Assembly (NCBI RefSeq): GCF_000153725.1
Contig: NZ_DS022276.1
Coordinates: 3,706,243-3,745,471 of the forward strand
Source: Salipiger bermudensis HTCC2601
GTDB taxonomy: Bacteria; Pseudomonadota; Alphaproteobacteria; Rhodobacterales; Rhodobacteraceae
Direction: 5' to 3'
DNA: 39,229 bases
In this document: one piece after another, positions 7,705 to 16,185 of the stretch
How positions within the stretch are numbered: the first letter of the stretch is position 1
How the letters are laid out: each line of letters opens with the position of its first letter
Program-made: the position numbers and the translations under genes
The notes under the pieces: model-generated
Seen by the model: only the letters and a program-made list of their open reading frames with translations
What the model was told of the DNA's origin: nothing
The model's database searches: none

Positions 7705-8655
7705 ATGAAACGACGCGCGCTGCTCTCCCTCCTGTTCCTTGGCGTCGCGGCCTGCACCGCCGGGAACCGGGCCTCCGACAGCAGCAGCGCGGCGGCGCTC
7801 GAGGCCTATCCGCCCGAGGGCCGGTTTCTCGAGGTCTCGGGAGAGCGGGTGCATTACGTCGAGAAAGGCAGCGGCCCGCCGCTTGTGCTGATCCACGGTG
7901 CCAGCGGCAACCTGCGCGACTGGACCTACCGGGCGGTTGACCAGCTGTCGCGGCGCTACCGCGTCATCGCCTTCGACCGGCCCGGCATGGGATACACGCC
8001 GCGCATCGACAGCAACGGCGCCTCGATTCAGCAACAGGCCGCACTGCTCAGCGCTGCGAGCCGCCAGCTCGGGGCCGAGCGCCCGATCGTGCTTGGCCAC
8101 AGCTACGGCGGCGCGGTGGCGCTGGCCTGGGGGGTGGAGCATCCCGAGCGCGCCTCGGGGCTGGTGCTGGTCTCGGCCGCCTCGCAGACCTGGGACACCG
8201 GCGTGCCGTTCTTCTACCGCCTGACCTCCGGGCCGCTGGCCGGCATCGCCAACCCGGCGATCTCGGCGCTGGCCGGAGAGGACCGGGTGCTCGACGCCAT
8301 CGCCGGCGTCTTCGCGCCGCAGCCGGTGCCGCCGGGCTATGCCGAGCATATCGGCGCCCAGCTGTCGCTGCGCCCCGCGAGCCTGCGCGAAAACGCCCTG
8401 CAGCGCGCCTCGCTGAAATCCGAGATCGCGCGGATGCTGCCGCGCTACGGCCAGCTCGATTTGCCGGTCGAGATCCTGCACGGCGATGCCGACACCACCG
8501 TCGGCCTGCAGATCCACTCGGTGCCCACGTCGCGGCAGATCCCAGGCGCCAATCTCGTGGTTCTGCCGGGCATCGGCCACGCGGCGCAACACGCCGCCGC
8601 GCCGCAAATGTATGCCGCCATCGACCGCGTCGCCGCCCGTGCGGGTTTGCGTTAA
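7705..8655 (+). CDS. Alpha/beta hydrolase with lipoprotein signal
   Basis: A 316-residue alpha/beta-hydrolase. The N-terminus is a type II signal (MKRRALLSLLFLGVAAC) with the lipobox VAAC and acceptor Cys17, so it should be membrane-anchored on the periplasmic side. The fold is complete: oxyanion HG-x-x-G at IHGASG (63-68), nucleophile Ser133 in GHSYGG, an acid in HGDADTTV (Asp261 or Asp263) and His292 in GIGHAAQH. It resembles the general serine hydrolase/esterase group; the substrate is unknown. The gene starts one base after the metA stop with AAAGGA inside metA, so the two are very likely one transcript, though the functional link to methionine synthesis is not obvious. Confidence 0.88.
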   Translation: MKRRALLSLLFLGVAACTAGNRASDSSSAAALEAYPPEGRFLEVSGERVHYVEKGSGPPLVLIHGASGNLRDWTYRAVDQLSRRYRVIAFDRPGMGYTPRIDSNGASIQQQAALLSAASRQLGAERPIVLGHSYGGAVALAWGVEHPERASGLVLVSAASQTWDTGVPFFYRLTSGPLAGIANPAISALAGEDRVLDAIAGVFAPQPVPPGYAEHIGAQLSLRPASLRENALQRASLKSEIARMLPRYGQLDLPVEILHGDADTTVGLQIHSVPTSRQIPGANLVVLPGIGHAAQHAAAPQMYAAIDRVAARAGLR

Positions 8656-8706
8656 GGCGATTTACATTCCATATTGCCCCGCACGGCAACCAGCAGGACA
8701 CCCGCC

Positions 8707-9576
8707 TTGACCACTCCCTTCGACGGCGCCATCAGCAGCTACTTCAACGACGATGCCCCCGACGCCATCCGCAAGGCGCTCAAGCGCGCCGACAAGGATG
8801 AGATCCTGTCGAGTTCCTACCCCTATTCCGAGGAAATGAAGGGCAAGGCCTACCAGCGCGAGATGGACGCGCTGCAGATCGAGCTGGTGAAGATGCAGAG
8901 CTGGGCCAAGGCCACCGGCCAGCGCATCGCCTGCGTCTTCGAGGGCCGCGACGCCGCCGGAAAGGGCGGCACGATCAAGCGCTTCCGCGAGAACCTCAAC
9001 CCGCGCGGCGCCCGCGTGGTGGCGCTCTCCAAGCCCTCGGACACCGAGGCGACGCAATGGTATTTCCAGCGCTATATCGAGCACCTTCCAGCCGGCGGCG
9101 AAATCGTGTTCTTCGACCGCTCCTGGTACAATCGCGGCGTGGTCGAGAAGGTCTTCGGCTTTTGCACCGAAGCCGAGCGCGAGCATTTCTTTGCCCAGGT
9201 TCCGGATTTCGAGTCGATGCTGGTCGAGGAAGGCATTCTGGTGTTCAAGTTCTGGCTCAATGTCGGCCGCGCCGAGCAGCTGCGCCGCTTCCTCAAGCGC
9301 GAGGAAGACCCTCTCAAGCAATGGAAGCTGAGCTGGATCGATGTCGAGGGGCTCAAGCGCTGGGATGAGTACAGCGCCGCGATCCAGGAGACGCTGTCGC
9401 GCAGCCACAGCGCCGCCGCGCCCTGGACGGTGATCCGCTCCGACGACAAGAAGCGCGCCCGGCTCGCGGCGATCCGGCACGTGCTGAGCCATCTCGACTA
9501 TGCCCGGAAAGATGCCCGCGCCGTCGGCGCCCCCGATCCGAAGATCGCCGGCGGGCCGGAGATCTGGGACGCCTGA
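8707..9576 (+). CDS. ppk2: Polyphosphate kinase 2 (PPK2)
   Basis: PPK2 transfers phosphate between polyphosphate and nucleotides. The 289-residue protein has the PPK2 Walker A loop GRDAAGKGG (80-88), Walker [11 protein letters not shown] (135-144) and the conserved [15 protein letters not shown] lid region. It is a single-domain form, most like the class I enzymes that favour nucleoside diphosphates, although class cannot be settled by eye. I chose the TTG at 8707 because AGGACA lies about eight bases upstream and the resulting N-terminus ([13 protein letters not shown]) looks natural; a TTG at 8674 would add 11 residues. The stop overlaps the next ATG by one base (TGATG), coupling it to the TetR gene. 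Confidence 0.93.
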   Translation: MTTPFDGAISSYFNDDAPDAIRKALKRADKDEILSSSYPYSEEMKGKAYQREMDALQIELVKMQSWAKATGQRIACVFEGRDAAGKGGTIKRFRENLNPRGARVVALSKPSDTEATQWYFQRYIEHLPAGGEIVFFDRSWYNRGVVEKVFGFCTEAEREHFFAQVPDFESMLVEEGILVFKFWLNVGRAEQLRRFLKREEDPLKQWKLSWIDVEGLKRWDEYSAAIQETLSRSHSAAAPWTVIRSDDKKRARLAAIRHVLSHLDYARKDARAVGAPDPKIAGGPEIWDA

Positions 9577-10190
9577 TGCCTAAGCGCGGCTATCATCACG
9601 GCAACCTGCGTCAGGCCCTCGTCGACGCGGCGCTCGAGCTGATCGAGGAAAAGGGTCCGACCGGCTTCACGCTGTCGGAGGCGGCCAAGCGTGCCGGGGT
9701 GACGCCGGCGGCGGTCTACCGGCATTTCGACGGCCGCGAGGACCTGATCGCCGAGGCCGCCCGCCAGGGCTACGAGATCTTTGCCGACCTGATGGCCTAT
9801 GCCTATGACGATGGCCGTCCCTCGGCGCTGGCCGCCTTCGAGGCCACAGGCCGCGCCTATCTCGCCTTCGCGCGCAAGCATCCCGGGCACTACATCGCGA
9901 TGTTCGAAAGCGGCATCTCGGTCAACCACTCGCCCGAGCTCGCCGCCCTCTCGGCCCGCGCCCGCGGCATCCCCGAGCGCGCCGCCGCCGAACTGTCGCA
10001 GCACATCCCGCCCGAGAAGCGCCCGCCGCCCTCGATGGTCTCGGCCCATGTCTGGGCGTTCTCGCATGGGGTTGTCGAGCTCTTCGCGCGCAACTCTCCG
10101 GGCACCCAGTCGCCCTTCCCGCCCGAGGCGCTGCTCGAGAGCGGCATCGGCATCTACCTGCGCGGGCTCGGACTGATCCCGCCAGATTGA
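9576..10190 (+). CDS. TetR/AcrR-family regulator with WHG-type ligand domain
   Basis: A 204-residue regulator. The N-terminal helix-turn-helix (residues about 6-52) reads HHGNLRQALVDAALELIEEKG followed by FTLSEAAKRAGVTPAAVYRHF, the TetR signature. The C-terminal all-helical part (RAYLAFARKHPGHYIAMFESG) resembles the WHG ligand-binding domain common in proteobacterial TetR proteins. It is translationally coupled to ppk2, so it may control the ppk2 transcript or itself. No obvious palindrome was found in front of ppk2. It converges on the glycosyltransferase gene with only three bases between stops. Confidence 0.88.
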   Translation: MPKRGYHHGNLRQALVDAALELIEEKGPTGFTLSEAAKRAGVTPAAVYRHFDGREDLIAEAARQGYEIFADLMAYAYDDGRPSALAAFEATGRAYLAFARKHPGHYIAMFESGISVNHSPELAALSARARGIPERAAAELSQHIPPEKRPPPSMVSAHVWAFSHGVVELFARNSPGTQSPFPPEALLESGIGIYLRGLGLIPPD

Positions 10191-10193
10191 GGG

Positions 10194-11306
10194 TCAGGTG
10201 ATCTCGTCGTAAATCGCCTCGATGGCGGACACATGGGCGCCAAGCGAGAACAGCCTCTCGCAGCGCGTCTGGGCGGCGGCGCAGCGCGCGGCGGAACTCT
10301 CGGGATCGGACAGCACCTCCAGCACCGCCTGCGCGAACCCCTCGACATCGTCGGGCGCCACAAGGTGGCCCGTCACGCCGTCCTCGACGATCTCGGTGTT
10401 GCCACCCTCGCGGGTGGCGATCAGCGGCACACCAGCAAGCCCTGCCTCGATCAGTGTGCGCCCCAGAGCTTCGTTCCGCGCTGGGGCGACGAGCGCCGAG
10501 AAGCCTGCCATCACCGGGCCGAAGGGCGATTGAGGCCCGACCAACCGCACGGCATCGCCAAGCCCGAGCTTCGCGATGCGCGCTTCGACGCGTTCCAGAA
10601 ACGGCTGGTGCAATGCCCCGTACATCGGAAAGACCAGCGGCCCCGAATGGGCCGCTCGAACCCGCGCGGCGATCTCGACGAACAGCTCAGGGCGCTTGCG
10701 ATCCGAGAAATTTGCGACATAGCCGACCACCGCCGTTCCCGGTGCGACGCCGAGCGCGGCACACAGCGCGGCACGCGCCTCTTCGCTCGCGGGCTGCTGC
10801 GGCAGGAAAGGGTTGTAGATCATCCTGGCATGACCTTGCAGCGCAACGGGGAGGCTCTGCAGCGTGAAGCGGGACACGGCGATGAAGGCCGCGGCACCCA
10901 GACCCCAGCGCGCCATATGCTTGCCGGAGGCAGGCGTCCGCTGATGCCAGACATGGGCGGGACCGTCCGCAGCGCTCCAGATCAGGTGATTGCGCATGTC
11001 GTGGGTGTGGACGATATCGAAGCGATGCGCGCCGAGCCACTCTGCCAGCCCGCGCCGCGTGCGCCGCCGTGCCAGCGCCGAGCGCCAGGCGGCACGCAGC
11101 TTCGGCGCCTCGACGTCCGGCAAGGGCACCCAAGGCTCGTTCTCGGCGGCGAGATGATCGACCAGCGCCCCCGCCCTGCGATGCAGACCCAGCGTCACCT
11201 CGTGCCCGGCCTCGCGTAGCGCGCGCGCCAAGAGCAACGACGAGATATGCGACCCGCCGACACTGTCACCGGTATAGGGAAACAAGATGTTCAGGGGGCG
11301 CGTCAT
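10194..11306 (-). CDS. Glycosyltransferase family 4 (GT-B fold)
   Basis: A 370-residue GT-B glycosyltransferase. The N-terminal domain begins NILFPYTGDSVGGSHISSLLLARALREAGHEV, a typical GT4 acceptor-side glycine-rich loop (split here as NILFPYTGDSVGGS and LLARALREAGHEV). The C-terminal domain carries VGYVANFSDRKRPELFVEIA and the donor-binding E-x7-E motif in NEALGRTLIEAGLAGVPLIA, followed by GGNTEIVEDGVTGHLV. It should transfer a nucleotide-activated sugar to a lipid or polysaccharide acceptor at the inner membrane. It reads away from the next GT gene, with a shared 117-bp promoter region. A GAGGACC ribosome-binding site precedes the ATG. Its pathway (capsule, exopolysaccharide or LPS) is unknown. 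Confidence 0.88.
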   Translation of the reverse strand: MTRPLNILFPYTGDSVGGSHISSLLLARALREAGHEVTLGLHRRAGALVDHLAAENEPWVPLPDVEAPKLRAAWRSALARRRTRRGLAEWLGAHRFDIVHTHDMRNHLIWSAADGPAHVWHQRTPASGKHMARWGLGAAAFIAVSRFTLQSLPVALQGHARMIYNPFLPQQPASEEARAALCAALGVAPGTAVVGYVANFSDRKRPELFVEIAARVRAAHSGPLVFPMYGALHQPFLERVEARIAKLGLGDAVRLVGPQSPFGPVMAGFSALVAPARNEALGRTLIEAGLAGVPLIATREGGNTEIVEDGVTGHLVAPDDVEGFAQAVLEVLSDPESSAARCAAAQTRCERLFSLGAHVSAIEAIYDEIT

Positions 11307-11423
11307 AAGGTCCTCGGATCAAGCGTCGGTCCTCACTACGATATCGGACACCGTGGTGCTAGGGGTTGCCGCCACCGTGCTGCCCGGTACAACGTCCGGT
11401 ACCCGACAGTTGAAGGAGTTCCC

Positions 11424-12446
11424 ATGACCGACCAGTTGCCCGCCCCAGACGTTTCGGTCCGGAACAACGACCTGTCAAACGCGCCCGGCCTGCCATTGAT
11501 CCTCGTTGTGCGCAACGAGCGCCCGTTCCTACCGGATTTCCTGAAACACTACCGCGCGCTCGGGGTGAAGCGCTTCTTCATCCTAGACGATGCCTCAGAT
11601 GATGGAACGCCCGACTACCTGCTGGACCAACCCGACGTCTGCCTGCTGTCCTCGACCAGCCGCTACGGTGACATTCCGCCCGAAGAGCGACGCCCCGGGA
11701 TCGTCCGCAACAAGGGCGATCTGCGCATGATCCATGTCTGGCGAACCGAGCTCATGGACCGCTTCTGCATGAATCAGTGGGCGCTGCAATGCGACATCGA
11801 CGAGTTCCTGCTGCTGCCCGACGGCAAGACCCTGAGTGACGTCATCGCCCGGCTCGAGGCCGAGGGCGCGAACGGGGCATGGGCCGGGATGATCGACCTC
11901 TATCCCCGCAACATCGCCGATCTTGCGATCTATCCCGAAAGCGGCTTCACCTGGCCCGCGGCGGAATGGTTCTTCGACGGGGTGCGGCACTTCTCACTGC
12001 GTGCGGGCAAGCCTCCACGCCATCGCTACGTTGGAGTGCGCCACCGGCTCGACGTGGCCTACGCCGGCAAGGAGGACATCGGTATGAAGAACCGGTTGAA
12101 GCTGCGCCTGCTGGGAGCCCGCAAGGCCCCCTCGGGCACGCTGGTGAAGCCGCTGATCCAGAAATGGCGGTCGGGCCAGGCGTTCTACAGCAGCCACCGC
12201 ACCACCCTCGCCCTGAGTCATCGCATCCTGCTGCCGCTGCTGCACTACCGCTACACGCCCGCGATGCTGCGCAAGCTGGAATGGGCTCCGCAGGCGGGCG
12301 GCTATTCCAAGGGCAACAAGGATTACCTGCGCATAAACGCCATGCTGTCCAAGATGCGCGAGGAGAACGCCAGCTTCCTCGGGCCCCGCTCGGTTCCACT
12401 GACTGGCTGGGACAGCCTCGAGAAGACCGGCAATGCCGTGTGGTGA
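11424..12446 (+). CDS. Glycosyltransferase family 2-like protein (PF13704 type)
   Basis: A 340-residue protein with a GT-A-like N-terminus: LPLILVVRNERPFLPDFLKHY, then GVKRFFILDDASDDGTPDYL, and the metal-binding acidic motif CDIDEFLLLP near residue 130. This is the pattern of the Glyco_tranf_2_4 group, found in many surface-polysaccharide loci of alphaproteobacteria. No membrane helices or signal peptide are seen, so it acts in the cytoplasm. Start: AAGGAG at 11413-11418, six bases before the ATG. It is divergent from the GT4 gene and converges exactly on the next gene (stop codons adjacent at 12446/12447). Donor and acceptor are unknown. Confidence 0.82.
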   Translation: MTDQLPAPDVSVRNNDLSNAPGLPLILVVRNERPFLPDFLKHYRALGVKRFFILDDASDDGTPDYLLDQPDVCLLSSTSRYGDIPPEERRPGIVRNKGDLRMIHVWRTELMDRFCMNQWALQCDIDEFLLLPDGKTLSDVIARLEAEGANGAWAGMIDLYPRNIADLAIYPESGFTWPAAEWFFDGVRHFSLRAGKPPRHRYVGVRHRLDVAYAGKEDIGMKNRLKLRLLGARKAPSGTLVKPLIQKWRSGQAFYSSHRTTLALSHRILLPLLHYRYTPAMLRKLEWAPQAGGYSKGNKDYLRINAMLSKMREENASFLGPRSVPLTGWDSLEKTGNAVW

Positions 12447-13238
12447 TCAGCGCAGGAAAGGCTCGGCCAAACGCCGCAGAAGCGCAAGGAGCGCCCCGTG
12501 CAGACGCGGCGCGCGCTGCATCCGTCCTGCGATGCGCTCCCACTTGAGGCGGCTCTTGCCACCACGGCCGAGCGTCTTGAAATGGATGACCTTGCCGCGA
12601 TAGTGCCGGGTGTCGTTGTAGATCCGGGGCGGCAACTTCACGAGGCGCAGCCCTCCGCGGGCGATGCATGCCCCCAGCGGGTCACCTTTCCAATCCTGCG
12701 TCATCTCCGACAGGATCAGCTGGTCGGACTTGTCGCCGCCCTCGCAGCGGCGCTGCCAGTCCGCTAGAAAGGCATCGGCTTCCGGCGTGGCAGCGGCATA
12801 GAAGAATCCCGCGTTGAGGTAGCCATTGCGATGATCCTCGAACCGCTTCGCTCTGCGGCGCATGCGCGGCGTCACCGCGATATCGGCGCCGCCGCACTCG
12901 CCAGCTTGTAGGCGCGCGGTCAACAGCATGTCCGCATCGAGCGCAAGGCACGGCAGACCGAACCGTCGGATGACCTCACGGATGGCAGCGGGCTTGTGGG
13001 TGGTCAGGATATAGCCAGCCTCACTGGTCTCGCGGAAGCTGCCGTCGCTACGCAGGTCGATCAGCTCCGAACGGAGCGCAGCACGCTGCGCCTCGGTCAG
13101 GCCGAGATCACCGATCACCGGATAACTGCCTTGGACGCGCAGTAGATTGCGTTCGAAGACTTGCGCCAATTCGAAGAAATTCGAGTCGCAGCAAATGAGA
13201 ACGACGAACCCCTGCGCCTCGAAACGTTCCCTCTCCAT
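12447..13238 (-). CDS. Putative nucleotide-diphospho-sugar transferase (GT-A-like)
   Basis: A 263-residue protein that begins with FVVLICCDSNFFELAQVFERNLL and carries a DxD-type motif in LPCLALDADMLLT (near residue 100), then NAGFFYAAATPEADAFLADW and SDQLILSEM. The DADMLL-NAGFF-DQ order is seen in GT77/GT8-like glycosyltransferases and in the nucleotide-diphospho-sugar transferase family. The last 50 residues are basic (GRGGKSRLKWERIAGRMQR). The gene starts 18 bp after the rpsI terminator hairpin on the same strand, so read-through from the ribosomal operon is possible, but it probably has its own signal. Function is assigned by fold only. Confidence 0.7.
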   Translation of the reverse strand: MERERFEAQGFVVLICCDSNFFELAQVFERNLLRVQGSYPVIGDLGLTEAQRAALRSELIDLRSDGSFRETSEAGYILTTHKPAAIREVIRRFGLPCLALDADMLLTARLQAGECGGADIAVTPRMRRRAKRFEDHRNGYLNAGFFYAAATPEADAFLADWQRRCEGGDKSDQLILSEMTQDWKGDPLGACIARGGLRLVKLPPRIYNDTRHYRGKVIHFKTLGRGGKSRLKWERIAGRMQRAPRLHGALLALLRRLAEPFLR

Positions 13239-13256
13239 GCCCTGCCCTTTTACAGC

Positions 13257-13286
13257 AAAAAGGCAGCCGGAGGTGCTCCGGCTGCC
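13257..13286 (-). terminator. Intrinsic terminator of the rplM-rpsI operon
   Basis: A perfect 11-bp stem (GGCAGCCGGAG / CTCCGGCTGCC) with a three-base loop at 13262-13286 is followed on the minus strand by TTTTT (13261-13257). It lies 25 bp past the rpsI stop. Confidence 0.88.
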
Positions 13287-13311
13287 CTTGAAATCTGCGA
13301 GAAGAAGCTGA

Positions 13312-13800
13312 TCAGCGCTTCGAGAACTGGAAGCTGCGGCGTGCCTTGCGCTTACCGAACTTCTTACGCTCGACGACGCGGCTGTCGCGGGTCAGGAAGC
13401 CTGCGGCTTTCAGAGCCGAACGCAGCGACGGATCGTAGAGCTGCAGCGCCTTCGAGATGCCGTGCTTGACCGCGCCGGCCTGACCGGAGAGGCCACCACC
13501 CTTGACGGTGGCATAGACGTCGAACTGGTCTTCGACACCGGCAACCGAGAACGGCTGGCGCAGGATCATCTGCAGCACCGGACGGGCGAAGTAGGTGTTC
13601 AGCTCCTTGCCGTTCACCGACACCTTGCCGGAACCCGGCTTGAGCCAGACACGGGCGACCGCGTCCTTCCGCTTGCCGGTGGCATAGGAGCGGCCGAACT
13701 CGTCACGGACGGGCTCGCGCGGCGCTTCTTCGATTTCCGGGGCTGCGTCCACACCGGCTGCGGCGCCCAGTTCTTCCAGGGAATTGATCTGTTCAGCCAT
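13312..13800 (-). CDS. rpsI: 30S ribosomal protein S9 (uS9)
   Basis: A 162-residue S9. The core runs from [21 protein letters not shown] to the highly basic C-terminal tail [20 protein letters not shown], which reaches the ribosomal P site; both segments are given in part. About 35 acidic residues ([25 protein letters not shown]) precede the core; this N-terminal extension is common in alphaproteobacteria. It lies two bases after the rplM stop and is cotranscribed with it, the usual L13-S9 pair. A strong terminator follows. Confidence 0.98.
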   Translation of the reverse strand: MAEQINSLEELGAAAGVDAAPEIEEAPREPVRDEFGRSYATGKRKDAVARVWLKPGSGKVSVNGKELNTYFARPVLQMILRQPFSVAGVEDQFDVYATVKGGGLSGQAGAVKHGISKALQLYDPSLRSALKAAGFLTRDSRVVERKKFGKRKARRSFQFSKR

Positions 13801-13802
13801 GA

Positions 13803-14261
13803 TTACACCCGGGTGTTCTTCTTGTTCATCGACTTGACGTCGAGCGCTTCGGGCGCTTGCGCCTCGTGCGGATGCTCGGCGCCGGCGTAAATGCGCAGGT
13901 TGGTCAGCTGCGCGCGCGACAGGCGGTTGCCCGGCAGCATGCGCTTGACGGCCTGGAACACCACGCGCTCGGGGTGCGCACCCTCGAGGATCTGCGCCTT
14001 GGTGCGCGACTTGATGCCGCCCGGGTGGCCGGTGTGCCAGTAGAAGTTCTCTTCACGCTTCTTGCCGGTCATCTGCACCTTGTCGGCGTTGATGACGATG
14101 ACATTGTCGCCCATATCCATGTGCGGCGTGAAGGTTGCCTTGTGCTTGCCACGAAGGCGCATGGCGACGATCGATGCGAGACGGCCGAGAACGACGCCTT
14201 CCGCGTCGATCACGATCCATTTCTTCTCGATGTCTGCCGGAGTTGCAGAGAAGGTTTTCAT
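13803..14261 (-). CDS. rplM: 50S ribosomal protein L13 (uL13)
   Basis: A 152-residue L13 beginning [20 protein letters not shown] and containing [29 protein letters not shown] and the AVKRMLPGN motif. I chose the ATG at 14261 because the N-terminus matches the family; an upstream extension in frame would run through the leader repeats. It is the first gene of the rplM-rpsI operon, preceded by a leader of about 65 nt with a tandem repeat and a small hairpin, and by a near-consensus promoter. In E. coli, L13 represses its own operon through the leader; whether that applies here is open. Confidence 0.98.
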   Translation of the reverse strand: MKTFSATPADIEKKWIVIDAEGVVLGRLASIVAMRLRGKHKATFTPHMDMGDNVIVINADKVQMTGKKREENFYWHTGHPGGIKSRTKAQILEGAHPERVVFQAVKRMLPGNRLSRAQLTNLRIYAGAEHPHEAQAPEALDVKSMNKKNTRV

Positions 14262-14273
14262 CGTGTTGCCCTT

Positions 14274-14297
14274 GAGCTTGTCTTGGAGCTTGTCTTG
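14274..14297 (-). repeat. Tandem 12-bp direct repeat in the rplM leader
   Basis: Two exact, abutting copies of GAGCTTGTCTTG (plus-strand reading; 14274-14285 and 14286-14297) lie 13-36 bp before the rplM start. A GGACCC-N6-GGGTCC dyad is at 14301-14318, so the 5' leader of the mRNA can fold. Confidence 0.75.
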
Positions 14298-14334
14298 AGA
14301 GGACCCCGTGGAGGGTCCGAATTCCGATTGCCGG

Positions 14335-14362
14335 GTTATACGCGTCCGAAAATCGCAGTCAA
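14335..14362 (-). promoter_or_regulatory. Sigma-70-type promoter of rplM-rpsI
   Basis: On the minus strand TTGACT (14362-14357), 16 bases, then TATAAC (14340-14335). The DNA just upstream (14363-14433) is unusually A+T-rich for this window and could act as an UP element. Initiation would fall near 14328, leaving a leader of about 65 nt. Confidence 0.75.
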
Positions 14363-14403
14363 GCGGACAAAACCCAAATTTACCAAGCAAAAACATGTGC
14401 TTA

Positions 14404-14433
14404 AAATTATGGTATAATAATACCCCATAATTT
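14404..14433 (-). terminator. A+T-rich hairpin after the MocR gene
   Basis: AAATTATGGTA and TACC(CC)ATAATTT can pair as an 11-bp stem with a two-base bulge around a TAATAA loop. It abuts the stop codon of the MocR-type gene and reads into AATTTTAAG on the minus strand. It could be a terminator or part of the rplM upstream region. Confidence 0.45.
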
Positions 14434-15857
14434 CAGACCAGAATCTGCTCCGGCGGATTGTCGAGCAGCTGGCGCAGCCGCGCCAGCGCCGCCTCGAAAT
14501 CCGCCATCGCCACTTGGGCGTTCATGCCGATGCGGACCGCGTGCGGCGCAAAGCCGTTGCGCGGCGCGAAATCCTCCGCCGGGCGCACCTGCACCCCCTG
14601 CTGCTCGGCGGCGAGACAGAAGGCGGCGGCGCGCCACCCCGCAGGCAGTTGCAGCCAGACGAAGGGCGAGTCCTCGTGCCAGCTCAGGTCGAACCCGCCG
14701 AGGGCGTTCACCGTACTGCGCACGTAGACCGCGTTTCGGTTGCGCACCGAGCGCACGATCTCGCGGGTTTCCTCGCGGGTGAGCAGATCCCGCGTCAGAT
14801 CGGCCAGCGGCCGCGCCAGCCCGAAAAAGCCGTTCTCGGCCACCCGGCGCAGCGCCGTGCGGCTGCGCTGCGGCGCGACGGCAAAGCCGATGCGCAGCGC
14901 CGGTGTCAGGGTCTTCGAGATCGAGGACACGTACCAGCCCTGCTCCGGCAGCAGCGCCCGGTAGCTCTCGGCGCGGCTCTCGCCGAGGAAGGTGCTGTCA
15001 TCCTCGAGAATGTCGAAACCGCAGCTTCGCGCCACCGCGGCGATTTCGCGCCGGCGCTCCTGCGGGGTGATCGTGACCGTCGGATTGTGCAGTTCGGGAG
15101 AGGTACAAAGCAGCTGCGCCTCATGCCGTCGCGCCAGATCGGCGAGAGCGGATGGTACAATCCCGTGCTCATCCATCGGGACCGATACAATCTCGGCCCG
15201 CATCAGCTCGGCCGCCCGCCGGAAGCCGGGATAGGCCAGCTCCTCGACCAGAACCACCGGGCGCCGCCCACGCAGCACCGCCTGCATCACCAGAGAGATG
15301 CCGCTCTGGGCACCATGCGACAGCACCACGTCCTCGTGATGCAGCCCGCCCAGCGGAACCCCGGCCAGCCAGTCGACCACCGCCTGCCGCGCCGGGGCAA
15401 AGGAGAGCGCCGAGGGGTAGTCCAGGAGCTCCCGCCCGTCCTGACTGGCAATGCGCTGAAATCCCTCACGGATCAGCGCAAGCTGCCCGAGATCTGGAAG
15501 CCGCGCGGTGAACAGGCTGACCATCTCGGCGCCCTCGGGCGTCGCCTCCTGCGGCAGGCTGATATAGAGCGGCGGGCGCGGTTCCGGCGCGCCGCTGACA
15601 AAGGTGCCGCGCCCCACTTCGGCGACCAGAAGTCCTTCATCGGTGAGCATGGTGTAGGCCCGCGCCACGGTGCCCGGCGTCATGCCGAGCCGCCAGGCGA
15701 GATCGCGCACCGGCGGCAGCTGCGTGCCATTGCCAAGCTGCTTGCCGGCAATGCCCTGCCGGAGCGCGGCAGACAGCGCGCGATATTTCGGCCCACCGGA
15801 CTGTGCTTCAAACAGCCCGGATATTGTATCGGTCACAATGTTTTTCTCGACGCCCAT
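14433..15857 (-). CDS. MocR-family regulator (GntR DNA-binding domain + aminotransferase-like domain)
   Basis: A 474-residue protein. A GntR winged helix occupies residues about 18-85 (GGPKYRALSAALRQGI, LPPVRDLAWRLGMTPGTVARAY, then GLLVAEVGRGTFVSG). A fold-type I aminotransferase domain follows, with the PLP-lysine motif SSISKTLTPALRIGFAVAP. MocR proteins use PLP to sense amino acids or vitamers and usually control a neighbouring divergent gene. Here that neighbour is the DUF1127 gene, and the 70-bp intergenic region holds repeated TTGTATC elements. I chose the ATG at 15857; a TTG six codons upstream is unlikely. It could act as activator or repressor; the effector is unknown. Confidence 0.92.
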   Translation of the reverse strand: MGVEKNIVTDTISGLFEAQSGGPKYRALSAALRQGIAGKQLGNGTQLPPVRDLAWRLGMTPGTVARAYTMLTDEGLLVAEVGRGTFVSGAPEPRPPLYISLPQEATPEGAEMVSLFTARLPDLGQLALIREGFQRIASQDGRELLDYPSALSFAPARQAVVDWLAGVPLGGLHHEDVVLSHGAQSGISLVMQAVLRGRRPVVLVEELAYPGFRRAAELMRAEIVSVPMDEHGIVPSALADLARRHEAQLLCTSPELHNPTVTITPQERRREIAAVARSCGFDILEDDSTFLGESRAESYRALLPEQGWYVSSISKTLTPALRIGFAVAPQRSRTALRRVAENGFFGLARPLADLTRDLLTREETREIVRSVRNRNAVYVRSTVNALGGFDLSWHEDSPFVWLQLPAGWRAAAFCLAAEQQGVQVRPAEDFAPRNGFAPHAVRIGMNAQVAMADFEAALARLRQLLDNPPEQILV

Positions 15858-15911
15858 ATTGGCACAATGTATCAAATATTCACGGAAATCAAGGATATTG
15901 TATCAATACAA
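15821..15911. promoter_or_regulatory. Repeated TTGTATC sites between mocR and the DUF1127 gene
   Basis: ATATTGTATC occurs at 15821-15830 (inside the first mocR codons) and 15896-15904 (GATATTGTATC). A CACAATGTATC variant is at 15863-15873. The last copy is part of a dyad TTGTAT-CA-ATACAA (15898-15911), 16 bp before the DUF1127 start. Repeated, similarly oriented sites are expected for a MocR regulator; binding is inferred. Confidence 0.5.
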
Positions 15912-15927
15912 CTAACGGAGACATCCC

Positions 15928-16155
15928 ATGACCAACATCGCCCACGCCCCGCTCCTTGCCTATCTCGACGCGCAGCGCCCGCTGCCGCTGCTCTCGGCAA
16001 TCGCGCTGCGCACCGCGGTGGTGCTGGCCAAATGGTCCGAGCGCCAGCGCACCCGAAAGGCGCTTGCCCAGCTCGACGATCATTTGCTGCGGGATGTCGG
16101 CCTGGAACGGCACGTCGCCTACAAGGAGGCACGCCGCATGTTCTGGCAGGGCTGA
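15928..16155 (+). CDS. DUF1127 (YjiS-like) small protein
   Basis: A 75-residue protein whose C-terminal half carries the DUF1127 pattern: RQRTRKALAQLDDHLLRDVGLERHVAYKEARRMFW (quoted motifs: RKALAQLDDHLLRDVGL and EARRMFW). In rhizobia and rhodobacters, small DUF1127 proteins bind RNA or influence phosphate and sRNA metabolism; that may or may not hold here. GGAGA lies seven bases before the ATG. It is divergent from the MocR regulator, whose likely sites overlap its promoter, and is closed by a strong terminator, so it is a monocistronic unit. Confidence 0.85.
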   Translation: MTNIAHAPLLAYLDAQRPLPLLSAIALRTAVVLAKWSERQRTRKALAQLDDHLLRDVGLERHVAYKEARRMFWQG

Positions 16156-16185
16156 TCCCCGGACCCGCCAGAACCTCTTCCCCTG

